Part shown: one piece after another, positions 22,090-31,821 of the stretch
Layout: each line of letters opens with the position of its first letter
Position numbering within the stretch: the first letter of the stretch is position 1
Source of the DNA: Bryopsis sp. KO-2023
Taxonomy: Eukaryota > Chlorophyta > Ulvophyceae > Bryopsidales > Bryopsidaceae
Assembly (NCBI GenBank): GCA_030272585.1
Contig: BSYQ01000003.1
Coordinates: forward strand, 434,001 to 498,000
Direction of reading: 5' to 3'
Length of the DNA: 64,000 nt
Notes under the pieces: model-generated
Told to the model about the DNA's origin: nothing
The model's database searches: none
What the model saw: only the letters and a program-made list of their open reading frames with translations
Translations under genes and position numbers: made by a program

Positions 22090-22940
22090 TTCAAGCCCCT
22101 CTTTGGCGCAAGCGCGGGCACACTCCAGCGGATCTCTCGAAGTGGCACGCAGTCACGATTGGTTCGTCCCGGGGAGGCTGGCTGCGTTGGCAGGGGTGGA
22201 CTGATGACCGCAATCCGCAAGGACGTCAGCACCCTCGGCGCCATGACCGTGTGCTCCCGCAGCTGGCACAGCCCGCACTCTTTCGTCGCATCCACCGAGA
22301 CCCCCTTTCGCGTTTCGCTGAGTCGTCCAACCACCTCCAAGCTCCCGTCTGGGTTCGTTCTCTCCACCGTTACGTCTGGCGCGTACCAGAGTCTCTGGAC
22401 ACAGAGGTCCCTGCAGCATACCCGGTGCTTCCCACATGGAAGCTCCCGCACTGGTGCCCCAAGAGACCTCGCCGTCTTGAAGCAAAGCGAACAGCCACGT
22501 CCCGTTTCTTTCAGCGCCGTCTCCATCTCACTCTTTTGGTCTGCTGCAGGTTTTTCTGGTTCAGGGAGCCCTGTGTCCAGGAAGCCGAAGGACAACTCCT
22601 CTTCGGAATCCAACCGCGTTACCGGCATTTTCTTCGCCCACTCTCGCCACGCTCTCAGCTCACTCTCGGCAGCACTCAGAGACCCTTGCAGCTTCCACTT
22701 TTCCTGCTCCACCTTTTGACACTTGCTCCTCAGCCTTTCCAACTCCGCGACGTCGACTGCCCTCTTCCGCAGGACCTGCACCGCCTCCTCAAACGCCACA
22801 ACCTCATCTGCCCCCTTGATCACGTCGGCTTTCTCCACCGCTGCCGCAGGGATAACCACAGGGGCAGCCTCTGCTGGCTCACTGCTGCTGGCGGGGGTTG
22901 AGACGATAAGGGCGGCCTGGTTTGCTGGTTGCTGATCCAT
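22090..22940 (-). CDS. Element B third ORF: coiled coil plus Cys/His module
   Basis: Starts 186 nt after the pol stop at an ATG and runs into the MITE. Residues 1-45 are Ala/Pro-rich. Residues about 47-105 have heptad-like Leu/Glu/Lys spacing (coiled coil). Then a Cys/His module: C150-x2-C153-x15-C169-x2-H172-x2-C175 with C176/C180, and a second pair C222-x2-C225. No signal peptide or membrane segment, so it is not an envelope protein. The same module occurs at the same place in elements A and D. Function unknown; zinc binding is inferred from spacing. Confidence 0.75.
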
Positions 22941-23125
22941 GTTGATTCCTTTTTTCTTTTCCCTTTCCGAACGATAGGCTCCTCTTTCTCTCTTCTTGCT
23001 CTGCGCACGTAACTTGCTAGACAGTTTCCGACTCCAGTATACTGCACACCTATTTCTGTTTCTGTCAGAGGTTGCTTCAGTCTGTCAGAGACATCAACCT
23101 GTCACCTCTGCTTGATCTAGTCCTT

Positions 23126-26100
23126 TCAGCTTCTTATCTCAAACTCACGTAACTTGTCCGGTGCGTTTCGCAAGTTTCTGGCAGGTTCCCAGGTGTCCTC
23201 CGATTGATCATAACCCTGCCACCTGACAAGGTACTGCTTCTTGCCCCTGACAGTCCTATCTGCCAGAATCCTGTCAACCAGATACTCCTCTTGGCCTGCC
23301 ACCATTTCAGGCTCAGGTTGCCACCTGGGTGCCTCCCTGTCAGGAAAGCTGCCCTCCTGATCTTCGAAAGCAGGTTTCAGCTTGGACACATGGAAGGTGT
23401 TATGAATTTTCCAATGACCTGGCAGCCTCAGCCTGACTGCAACTTCAGATAACCTCTTCAGAACTACAAAAGGTCCACAGTATTTTGCAGTCAATTTCCT
23501 GCTCAACACCTGTGGTAGGGGTAAGTCCTTTGTGGCGAGAAAAACTTTGTCGCCCGGCTGAAAGCCCCCTCCCCTTCTGTTTTCGTCCGCCCCCTGGCGT
23601 TGACGTGCCTGAGCAGAAGCAATGTTCCTTCTGCAGGTTTGCAATGCAGTCTGCCAAGTAGACCACCAATCATCCACTGCAGGGCAAGCTGTAGCAGCTA
23701 CAGCACTTGCAGGAGTTCTGGGTTGTTGTCCATTCATCAAATAGAAGGGAGAAAACCCAGTTGTAGCATTTATGCTGGAATTGTATGCAAATTCTGCAGC
23801 ATCCAAATGCATATCCCAGTCTGTGCCTGCAGGTTCCACATAACTGCGCAGAATTTCCTGCACTGTTCTGTTAGCTCGCTCAGTCTGACCATCTGTCTCA
23901 GGATGATAACTGCTAGACATTGCTAACCGAGTGCCTGCCTTCTTCCAAAGAGCCCTCCAAAAATTGCTAGTGAAACGACTATCCCGATCAGAAACAATTT
24001 CTTGAGGCAATCCAAAGAAACGAACCACATGTTGGAAAAACAAATCTGCTACCCCTGCAGCAGTAACTGTCTGCTTTGTTGGAATGAGTCTGATCATTTT
24101 TGTGAACCGATCCACAACCACCAGCAAATAATCTGACCCTTTCTGAGTCCTTGGCAAAGGTCCAACAAAGTCCAATGAAACACTAGTCCACCTGCCATCT
24201 GGAATTGGCAAGGGCTGCAGCTTACCCAAAGGCTTCTGAGTAGAGGCCTTGTTTCGTTGGCAGGGAATGCAATTCCTCACATACTTCTGCACAGATCCTG
24301 AAATGAGTGGCCAGAAGTAATACTGCTGAACCCTGTGCAGGGTCTTCCTCCTGCCCAGATGTCCTGCCAATGCAGACTCATGGCAAGCATGCAGTATCTT
24401 TTCCCTGAGCCCATCTGCTTCAGGTATCCACCATTTCCAGGAATGACCAACATGTCTCCAAAGTTTCAGACCATCCCATTTCACATGTGGAGGTCTGGAA
24501 GGTGCTCCAATCAGCTGCCAACATAATGGATCCTTCTTGTAAGCTGCCAGCACTGCCTGCTGAAATTCCCGATCTGCTGTCAACCTTATCCTTGCATTCA
24601 GCTGAGGACCATGTTCCTCTGCCTGATGTGTGGCCCTGCTCAACGCATCTGCCACCACATTGTCTCTGCCTGGCCGGTACTTGATCTCGAACTTAAAGGA
24701 TTGCAGGGTCTCCATCCATCTTGCCTGCCTCTGTGACAGATGAGGCTGGGTGTGCAAAAATTTTAGAGGTGCATGATCGGTGTGCACGGTGAACTCCTGA
24801 GCATCCAAGTAGTGCCTCCACACTTTCAGAGCATGCACCACAGCCAACAGCTCCTTTTCATGAGTCGCATAGTTGAGCTCTGCCGGTTGCAGTTTCCTGC
24901 TTTCATATGCCACTGGTTGCTGACCCTGCCCCTGGTCCTGTGTTAGGACTGCTCCAATAGCATAGTCTGAGGCATCTGTGATCACCTCGAATCTCAGACT
25001 TGGGTCAGGCACCAAAAGCACTGGTGCAGACATTAACGCCTCCTTGACATCCTGCATTGCTGCAGCTTCTGCCTCAGTCCATTTCCACACTGCCTCCTTT
25101 TTCAATAGAGCAGTGAGTGGTTTGGCTCTTGCAGAAAAATCCTTAATGAATCTTCTGTAATAGTTTGCCAATCCCAGAAATGACCTGAGATCCTTCACTG
25201 AAGTCAAAGGTGGCCAGTCCCTGATGACTTGCACCTTACTCTGCAACACCTGTACTCCTGCAGCACTCAACTCATGCCCCAGAAACTCAACTTGCTCCTT
25301 GCAGATTTCACATTTGGAAGCTGAAGCATATAATTTTTGCTCCCTCAATCTCTGCATCACCTTTTTCAAGTGAACCTTGTGTTCTGCCCAACTCTTGCTA
25401 AAAATCAAGATGTCATCTAAGTAAACGATGCAGAAGGCATCCAGAAAATCATGTAACACATGATTCATTGTGTTCATGAAGGTGGCAGGAGCATTTGTCA
25501 GCCCAAAAGGAAGAACAATGTACTCGTAGAGGCCATACCTGGTGCGGAAGGCCGTTTTCTCACAGTCTGCAGGGTCCAACCGCACCTGATGGTAGCCTGC
25601 GCAGAGATCAATTTTGCTGAAGCAGCGAGCTCCCTGAATCTGATCCAGCAATTCCTCTATCCTTGGGATAGGGTACCTGTTCTTCACCGTTAGTTTGTTA
25701 AGTGCCCGAAAGTCTACGCACATCCTAAGCTTTCCGTTCTTCTTAGGAACAAACAAAATTGGTGAACCCCAGGGTGACTTGCTAGGTCTGATAAAACCCT
25801 GCTTCAGTAACTCTGCCAACTGCTTCTTCAATTCTTCTCTTTCTGCAAAACTGGCTCTATAAAGCCCCTTTTTCACTGGTTCTGCCCCTTCTACCAATTC
25901 AATCTTGTGGTTCACACCCCTGTCAGGAGGCAATTCCTGCGGCAGTTCCTCTTTAAACAAATCCTGAAACTCCTTTCTGATCTGTTTTTCTAGCCCAACT
26001 GCCTCTTTCTGTTCCTCTGACAAGGTTTCTGGTTCACTGCCTCTCACTGCATCAGTACTTTCCAAACCATTTATTGAACATCCATTATTTACTTCCCGTA

Positions 26101-27289
26101 AATTCAATAGGTACATCGGCAGGCCCTTGCGAGCTGCCCGAGCTACCTCATGTGCAGACATGAGGTCCAAATCTGCTGTACTGCAATCTTCCAATCTGCC
26201 TGTTTGCATTCTAAGTTTAACGACTCTACCCTGAGGCCCCTGCAAAGCCACTATCTTTTCCTGCCAATCTATGGTGGGGTTATGTTTGATCAACCAAGAC
26301 ATACCCAGCACCAGGTCATATCTGCCCAGTGTTACTGCATACATCTTTTCTTCAGACACAAACCTCCCCATCTTGACACTGGCCTGCAGTTCTTTTTCTA
26401 CCTTTTCCGAAGTCCTGCCATCTGCCAACTGAACTTCAGAAACTGCCTCAGAGTGTTGTGTCTGTATGCTGTTTTCCTGCAACCAATCTTTCGAAACAAA
26501 ATTGTCGGTTGCACCACTATCTATCAAAATTCTAGCAAAACAATCTGCCACAAACCCTGTGGTCTTCAACATTCCCTGAGTCCCCCCATGGACTCCTCTC
26601 AACTTCAAAAGTGGGGGTTCATCCAAGCTATATCCTTTAAAGCAAACTTCATTAGGTCTGCCCAGCCCAGATTCCTCTCTCACTGAAAACAGGTCTGCGG
26701 TGTCTGCCCTCAGATCACCAGCAGCACCAACATGCACTGAAAAATCATGCAGGTCAGGTGTGGCCCCGCCTGGCCCTGCACCTACTGCCTCTGAGAATTG
26801 AGTAGTTGTGGCTACCGTAGGCACATCAACCCCCTCAATCTCACTCCATGACCCTGCAGGTGTCAGTGCCTCCTGCACTACACCTTCAGAATCCTTCTCT
26901 GAAACATCTGCAGATGCTGCGACTCCGCGCCCAGCATCTACCATTGCACTCTTCAAACAAACTGCAAGCCTCCCCAACTTTGGCAGACCACTTGCAGTAC
27001 TGCTCACCTTCTCCCTAAGGCCTCCAGAATTCCCTGCACCGGTGTCCCTGCCTGGACCACCACCTGCAGAAATTCCATCCATGAATCTTACACACTTCTC
27101 CTCGGTTACGGCTACACACGGCTCATCAACCTTAGAATGGACTCCACGCCCATAGGCTACCCTCCCCTGAGGTAACACCTTGTGTGGGTGGCTACGCCGA
27201 CCTTCCCACACTCCACTTCTGTCCTCCTGCTTCTCTTCTCCACGGCTGGCAGTCTCTCCAGACTCCAGCCTGCTCAGTTTTCCTGACAA
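23126..27289 (-). CDS. pol: Element B pol polyprotein
   Basis: 1387-codon frame with the Ty3/gypsy order: aspartic protease (ILIDSGATDNFV, near residue 255), reverse transcriptase ([10 protein letters not shown], near 625), RNase H (TDASDYAIGAVL, near 750), integrase with H-H-C-C finger and the LDFVGPLP core start, and a C-terminal chromodomain (YLVRWQGYDQSEDTWEP) at about 1335-1385. It overlaps the end of gag by 16 nt in another frame, consistent with the frameshift expression known in this group. Confidence 0.95.
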   Translation of the reverse strand: MSGKLSRLESGETASRGEEKQEDRSGVWEGRRSHPHKVLPQGRVAYGRGVHSKVDEPCVAVTEEKCVRFMDGISAGGGPGRDTGAGNSGGLREKVSSTASGLPKLGRLAVCLKSAMVDAGRGVAASADVSEKDSEGVVQEALTPAGSWSEIEGVDVPTVATTTQFSEAVGAGPGGATPDLHDFSVHVGAAGDLRADTADLFSVREESGLGRPNEVCFKGYSLDEPPLLKLRGVHGGTQGMLKTTGFVADCFARILIDSGATDNFVSKDWLQENSIQTQHSEAVSEVQLADGRTSEKVEKELQASVKMGRFVSEEKMYAVTLGRYDLVLGMSWLIKHNPTIDWQEKIVALQGPQGRVVKLRMQTGRLEDCSTADLDLMSAHEVARAARKGLPMYLLNLREVNNGCSINGLESTDAVRGSEPETLSEEQKEAVGLEKQIRKEFQDLFKEELPQELPPDRGVNHKIELVEGAEPVKKGLYRASFAEREELKKQLAELLKQGFIRPSKSPWGSPILFVPKKNGKLRMCVDFRALNKLTVKNRYPIPRIEELLDQIQGARCFSKIDLCAGYHQVRLDPADCEKTAFRTRYGLYEYIVLPFGLTNAPATFMNTMNHVLHDFLDAFCIVYLDDILIFSKSWAEHKVHLKKVMQRLREQKLYASASKCEICKEQVEFLGHELSAAGVQVLQSKVQVIRDWPPLTSVKDLRSFLGLANYYRRFIKDFSARAKPLTALLKKEAVWKWTEAEAAAMQDVKEALMSAPVLLVPDPSLRFEVITDASDYAIGAVLTQDQGQGQQPVAYESRKLQPAELNYATHEKELLAVVHALKVWRHYLDAQEFTVHTDHAPLKFLHTQPHLSQRQARWMETLQSFKFEIKYRPGRDNVVADALSRATHQAEEHGPQLNARIRLTADREFQQAVLAAYKKDPLCWQLIGAPSRPPHVKWDGLKLWRHVGHSWKWWIPEADGLREKILHACHESALAGHLGRRKTLHRVQQYYFWPLISGSVQKYVRNCIPCQRNKASTQKPLGKLQPLPIPDGRWTSVSLDFVGPLPRTQKGSDYLLVVVDRFTKMIRLIPTKQTVTAAGVADLFFQHVVRFFGLPQEIVSDRDSRFTSNFWRALWKKAGTRLAMSSSYHPETDGQTERANRTVQEILRSYVEPAGTDWDMHLDAAEFAYNSSINATTGFSPFYLMNGQQPRTPASAVAATACPAVDDWWSTWQTALQTCRRNIASAQARQRQGADENRRGGGFQPGDKVFLATKDLPLPQVLSRKLTAKYCGPFVVLKRLSEVAVRLRLPGHWKIHNTFHVSKLKPAFEDQEGSFPDREAPRWQPEPEMVAGQEEYLVDRILADRTVRGKKQYLVRWQGYDQSEDTWEPARNLRNAPDKLREFEIRS

Positions 27290-28542
27290 TCAACAGCAAA
27301 ATGGCCCAACTTGCCGCAGTTATAGCACCGCACATTTGCTGCAGCGCGACCTGCGTCCATTCTGCTTCTGCCTGCTGACGAACTTTCTCCAGACTTTCGC
27401 CTCTGTCTGCGAGGACTGCTACTGCGTCCCCTGCTCTTGCTGCGACTTGCGTCACGGCGTTTGCCGTCGTCAAAACCCACACGGTTTCGCTGGAGGCCAT
27501 CAACCTCCATGCGGTCACCTGATTGGGGAATATAACGCGGTGTCTGCCGATCGTCAAATCTGCCACGGTTGAAACTCTGAGACCTGCCTCTGCTCTGCGA
27601 GCGTCCTCTGCTCTGTGAGCGTCCTCTGCTCTGGGATCGTCCCCTGCTTTGGGACCTGTCCCTGCGTGAACTTTCACGCCTGCCTCTGGGACTGCGGCCT
27701 CTGCGTCCTTCTCTGCGGTATATCTCCAGAGGTCCTTCCCATGTAGCGGCAAGTGCTATTGCACGCTCCAAATCTGCAGGATCTTTCATTTCAACCTTAG
27801 TGCGCAAACGATCATTCAGACCTTCTATGAAACGAAACAGCTGCTCCCCAGCATTGCTGTCGTTGATCTGCAACATGAGCCTGCGAAAATCGTGCACATA
27901 TTCTGCGACAGACATTCGACCCTGCTTCAGGCGTGACCATTCACGTCTGAAGTCCTTGTTCTCGTTGGTCTTGCCGAACTGCCGTCTGAGATCTGCGACT
28001 AGTGCGGTCAGATCTGTAGGCAAAGCCCTCTGGCCTGCCATTGCCTCTTCGTAACGACTTCTCCACCATGTACCTGCAGCACCTCTTAAACAGCCTGCAG
28101 CCACCAAAACCTGCTGTTCCCTGTCTCTGGTTGCAGTCAGATCATAATATGTCTGCAACTGAACCTGCCATTCGTTCAGAGGGACATCCTGTGGATCACC
28201 ATACCAGGAGTCAGGGCCTTTTGCCCTTGCTTTACCCAGAGCTGCCGGCGGATGCTGCTCGGCCAACCTAGTCCGTACTGCGTGCCGGACTGCATCGTCC
28301 ATCTGCGCGTTGACATTAGCGGCGACCTGCCTCAGGTGCAGGATCTCTTCCTGCATCTCTGCCATGCCCCGCCTCAGACCCTGAAGATCGAACGGATCTG
28401 GGGCTGGCGTTCCCATCTGGGGGTGCTCGTCTGTGCCTGACATTCCTCCTGTTCCGCTCACGCCTTTCCTGCGTTGCCCTCTGCGATCTGTAGATCGGAC
28501 ACTGAGGGTCAGAACAGTCGTAGTATCTGATAATATTACCAC
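27274..28542 (-). CDS. gag: Element B gag
   Basis: 422-codon frame with a retrotransposon gag (capsid) domain at about residues 105-270 (GAAGTWWRSRYEEA, EYVHDFRRLM), an Arg-Ser region with five tandem RSQSRG units at about 300-330, and a C-terminal CCHC zinc knuckle CYNCGKLGHFAVDC. The SR repeats resemble those of splicing factors. Confidence 0.9.
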   Translation of the reverse strand: MVILSDTTTVLTLSVRSTDRRGQRRKGVSGTGGMSGTDEHPQMGTPAPDPFDLQGLRRGMAEMQEEILHLRQVAANVNAQMDDAVRHAVRTRLAEQHPPAALGKARAKGPDSWYGDPQDVPLNEWQVQLQTYYDLTATRDREQQVLVAAGCLRGAAGTWWRSRYEEAMAGQRALPTDLTALVADLRRQFGKTNENKDFRREWSRLKQGRMSVAEYVHDFRRLMLQINDSNAGEQLFRFIEGLNDRLRTKVEMKDPADLERAIALAATWEGPLEIYRREGRRGRSPRGRRESSRRDRSQSRGRSQSRGRSQSRGRSQSRGRSQSFNRGRFDDRQTPRYIPQSGDRMEVDGLQRNRVGFDDGKRRDASRSKSRGRSSSPRRQRRKSGESSSAGRSRMDAGRAAANVRCYNCGKLGHFAVDCQEN

Positions 28543-28798
28543 TGCGTTCTGCCTTCCTGTGGCCGTGAGGAGGCGCTCTGAGAGGAGGTGGAGGCACCAC
28601 TGCCAATGGGTGTCTCACCGGACCAAAAACCTGCACTGGTCTGGGTAACCTGAAAGGGGCTGAAACCCAGTCCCCTGAGAAAGTAAACAGATCAGGTGGC
28701 AGCCCTGCCTCACACTGAATAACAGTCTCTACGTCTGACTCTGCTTCACTTCCACTACTCTCCACTGTCACAGGTTTCCCAAAACTCATGCAGCACAC
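28316..28798 (-). CDS. Element B pre-gag ORF
   Basis: 160-codon frame opening MCCMSFGKPVTVESSGSEAE in the leader and overlapping the gag start in another frame. The N-terminal half is acidic, Ser- and Pro-rich; the C-terminal half is Arg-rich. Elements A and D also carry short acidic ORFs between the primer site and gag. No domain recognised. Confidence 0.5.
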   Translation of the reverse strand: MCCMSFGKPVTVESSGSEAESDVETVIQCEAGLPPDLFTFSGDWVSAPFRLPRPVQVFGPVRHPLAVVPPPPLRAPPHGHRKAERSGNIIRYYDCSDPQCPIYRSQRATQERRERNRRNVRHRRAPPDGNASPRSVRSSGSEAGHGRDAGRDPAPEAGRR

Positions 28799-29189
28799 TT
28801 CTGCAGAAAGCCACTACAACACCGGCTAATTCCGATTAACCAAGAAGCCTTGCGCAAAACCTGCGTCTTCTAGATCTGCGCCGCCGCGCCTACTCTGATT
28901 AACCTAGAAAACTTGCGCAAACCTGCGTCTTCTAGACCCTGCGCCGCTGCGCCTACTCAAACCTGCACTCAGGCAGTACTGCGATTTCGACCTTTTAGAA
29001 AGCTGCGCCTGCCTGCGCCAAACCTTTCTGGGATCTCTCTGAAAGCTGCGCCTATCTGCGCTGAACCTTTCTGCGACCTCTCCTTTGAAAGCTGCGCCTG
29101 CCTGCGCTACCTTTCACCAGAACTTCGTTCTCCCCTTTGCTTCCTCCTGAAGCCTTTCAGGAACGCTGCGATCTTGTCGCCAGCCCTGG

Positions 29190-29201
29190 GCTCCGAAACC
29201 A
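29190..29201 (-). promoter_or_regulatory. Primer-binding site of element B
   Basis: TGGTTTCGGAGC one nt inside the 5' LTR, complementary to a tRNA 3' end GCTCCGAAACCA. The same 12 bases prime elements A, C, D and the non-coding LTR element. Confidence 0.85.
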
Positions 29202-29202
29202 A

Positions 29203-29665
29203 TGTAAAGACTGCACTGCGACTGCGACTCTGAAGCAGTCTGCCAGCCTGAAACAACAGCCTAGAAGGCTGCAACAAGTTCTGACACGAGAGAGCGAGAG
29301 AGAGAGAGTGTTCAACCCCAAAATCGAGTTACAAGAATACCCTGAGGTGCTGCCCAAATACCCTAGGCTGCACCTCTGATCCAAACTGATCGTTCAAGGT
29401 CCTATCCATCAACATGACCTGACAGTCTGCCTCAGTGTCAGGTCCCCTGTCTGAAACCTTCTGAACTGCCAGCCCTGCAGAAAAGCGTCTGCTGAGCTGT
29501 CAGCCCCCATTCACAGATCTAAGGGTTCCGCTCTGCTGCAGCAAACCGGCTGCAGCATTGCTGGTTCCCTAGAACTGCAGGCCTGTCAGTTCCCCTGAAC
29601 TGCAGGTCTGCCAGTTCTCCTGAACTGAGGATCTGACAGTTCCCCTGAACTGCAGAATCCTTACA
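29203..29665 (-). repeat. 5' LTR of element B
   Basis: 463 bp, matching 19580-20042. The outer edge abuts target duplication ctaac at 29666-29670. Confidence 0.95.
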
Positions 29666-29670
29666 CTAAC

Positions 29671-30578
29671 CTTCTTTTGACGGATCTTTTCTCTTTTATT
29701 ATTATTTCTTTGAGCAATCTTTCATTTCTGTAGTAATGCCTCTTTATTTACCTTTTTTGACTTAGTACCATAACCTTTAAAGCGTCACCAATTCTGCCTG
29801 CAATGTTGTTCAAACGCTTGCAGCAACAGTACTACTGGCCACTGATGTCGTGGATAGTGCAGCGTTATGTTACCACGTGTTTGGCATGCCAACGGAACAA
29901 ACCACGTACACAAAAACCAATGGGACTACTGCAACCATTACCTATCCCGGATGAACGTTGGGTGGATGTATCTTTGGACTTATCTATGGGGACCAATGGC
30001 ACCATCAAGATTCAACTGCACAACATGGGAAAGGAAAGCAGGATGTTAACTGGAAAATTGTGTTTGGTTTTTATTCTCATAAAAAAATACTCGACGTTGG
30101 AATGGGAAAAGGATGCCAGTTTATCATTGGTGGAACATTTTTTGGAGCATCCAAACGCAAAGGAGATTGAAAAGGAAGAGTGGGGCACTCCAGTTGCAGA
30201 AATGAAGAAAAGTTGTTTTGAGGGAAACAGAGGATGTAACGACTTACTGAATTATGGGTCGGACTCGCCACTTCGGACGATTTCCAGAACATCACTCTCA
30301 CATGATTTGACGATTTCCCCAGATTAGAGCTCCTTTTCCAACACAAGATGAAACGAATGACCTTTTTTTCGAACGTCTTACTGCAGCGAGAAACTCTTAC
30401 AAAAAAACCAATACGTACAAACAACCACAACGCCCTTCTTATTTCCTTGCATCCACTATTCCTGACTGCATCCCTTGCTCCACCTTCTGTGAATATACAT
30501 TCAGCGTGCAGCAGCGGGAGTCATAGCAACTGCAGCAGCAGTATTCTTAACTGCTGCAGCAGCAGTAGTAGTAGTAGG
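29671..30578 (+). mobile_element. Old LTR-element remnant with integrase finger
   Basis: At about 29803-29980 a plus-strand frame reads QQQYYWPLMSWIVQRYV then CLACQRNKPRTQKP and LLQPLPIPDERW, the zinc finger and core start of a Ty3/gypsy integrase. The remainder has no recognisable domain. Broken and short. CAG-rich simple repeats lie near 30510-30575. Confidence 0.7.
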
Positions 30579-30929
30579 CAGTCATGGGCTGAACAGGACA
30601 GGGTTCTGTGCAGGTTCTGTGCACCCTGTGCAGGTCTGTCCTGTGCAGCGGAATTGCACATGACAGGACAGGAGCGACTGTCTGTGCTGTGCACAGATCG
30701 GACCTGTGCTGCACAGGTGAGCAGACCTGCACAGCACAGCACAGAACCGCACAGAATCTGCATAGAATCTGCATAGAATCTGCACAGAAACTACACAGAT
30801 TTTGCACAGACCCTGTCTGTGCTGTGCTGTACAGGTCTGTGCACCTGTGCAGCACAGGTCTGACCCTGTGCACAGAACAGACAGTCTGTTCTGTCCTGTC
30901 CTGTGCACAGGGGTCTCAGTCCATGTCTG
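30579..30929. mobile_element. hAT-like MITE, family 4 (351 bp)
   Basis: Imperfect terminal inverted repeats CAGTCATGGGCTGA / TCAGTCCATGTCTG and an exact 8-bp duplication gtagtagg (30571-30578, 30930-30937). The interior is built of degenerate self-complementary CTGTGCACAG words. No transposase. Because the target lies in a GTA-rich tract, the duplication is weaker evidence here than in the other families. Confidence 0.7.
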
Positions 30930-31821
30930 GTAGTAGGTGGACCCTTCTCAAGGTAGAACTGCCAGTAGTACTGATCCAGTTCTGGATCCTTACACAAGAT
31001 CACTTGGGAATGGCCAGTGAAACAACTGCAGCTCTGCAGTCCTTGCAACTCTCTTTTGCGTAGTGTAAGGGAACGGACTCGACACGATAGAATGCCGAAT
31101 ATCTAAGTTACAAAGGTTCAAAACTACAAGCCAATAGATATAACCAATTGCGCTACGTGCTGTGCAGGCCAGGCTGGCAGTTCACAGGAACTGCGCACTG
31201 CACTAACCCACAGCACAGCACCGCAACATAGCAGACGCTACCAACCTGGCAACAGCCTGTGTGACTGTCGATCCGTTACAGCCAGGCTACAGACTGTGAC
31301 CTAGCCACTGAGAATTCTTCCGGCCACATCGCTCTGGAGCTTAAGGGATCTTATCCGCCACCGCCTTCAGTTCTGAACTTCTCATCTGGCACATCTGAAA
31401 ACACACATGGAGCAGCAGTGATTGAAAAACACTTATCTCCCACGTCTGAGAGCGAAAAGGAGAATTCTGCTTTTATTTCAGCACCATTTGGGAAAAGCAC
31501 ATTTATATACTCTGGAACTTCTGGGGAATTGCTCGGAGACCTTGAATTTACCTCAGTGGAAGCATCATCAGTGCAGACAGCTCAGTCGTACCCTCAAGTG
31601 GCTGCCAGTGCTCAGTCTCTCCTTCGATCAGCAATGGAGTCTCCTCAGGGTACCTGTGGACAAACAACAGGGACACAAGGATTAAAAAAAGAAACACAAG
31701 GAACTAAGGAGAAAACAGGACAGTAAGCAAATGGAATGGACCCCCCTCAGGATGCCACCCTGCTCCCATACTGGAGATCATAGTTCTCTGACGTCTTCAC
31801 TGACGACCTGCAAAACGTTCC
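30930..31821. other. Unassigned repeat-region DNA
   Basis: Contains a 102-codon plus-strand frame (31418-31726) with Ser/Thr-rich low-complexity translation and no domain. I cannot assign it to a gene or element. Confidence 0.4.

Larger units (their letters stand above)
19580..29665 (-). mobile_element. Element B: Ty3/gypsy chromovirus, 463-bp LTRs
   Basis: A minus-strand LTR retrotransposon of 10,086 bp flanked by a 5-bp target duplication, ctaac (19575-19579 and 29666-29670). Order on its own strand: 5' LTR, primer-binding site, a small ORF, gag, pol, a third ORF, polypurine tract, 3' LTR. The two 463-bp LTRs look identical by eye, so insertion was recent. A 1025-bp hAT-like MITE has landed in the third ORF region; without it the element would be about 9.05 kb. 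Apart from that insertion the element looks largely whole. The pol C-terminus is a chromodomain, which places it among the chromoviruses. Confidence 0.95.

Noticed and set aside
30601-30910. Overlapping Cys-rich frames on both strands
   Set aside because: They are translations of the palindromic CTGTGCACAG words of the family-4 MITE.
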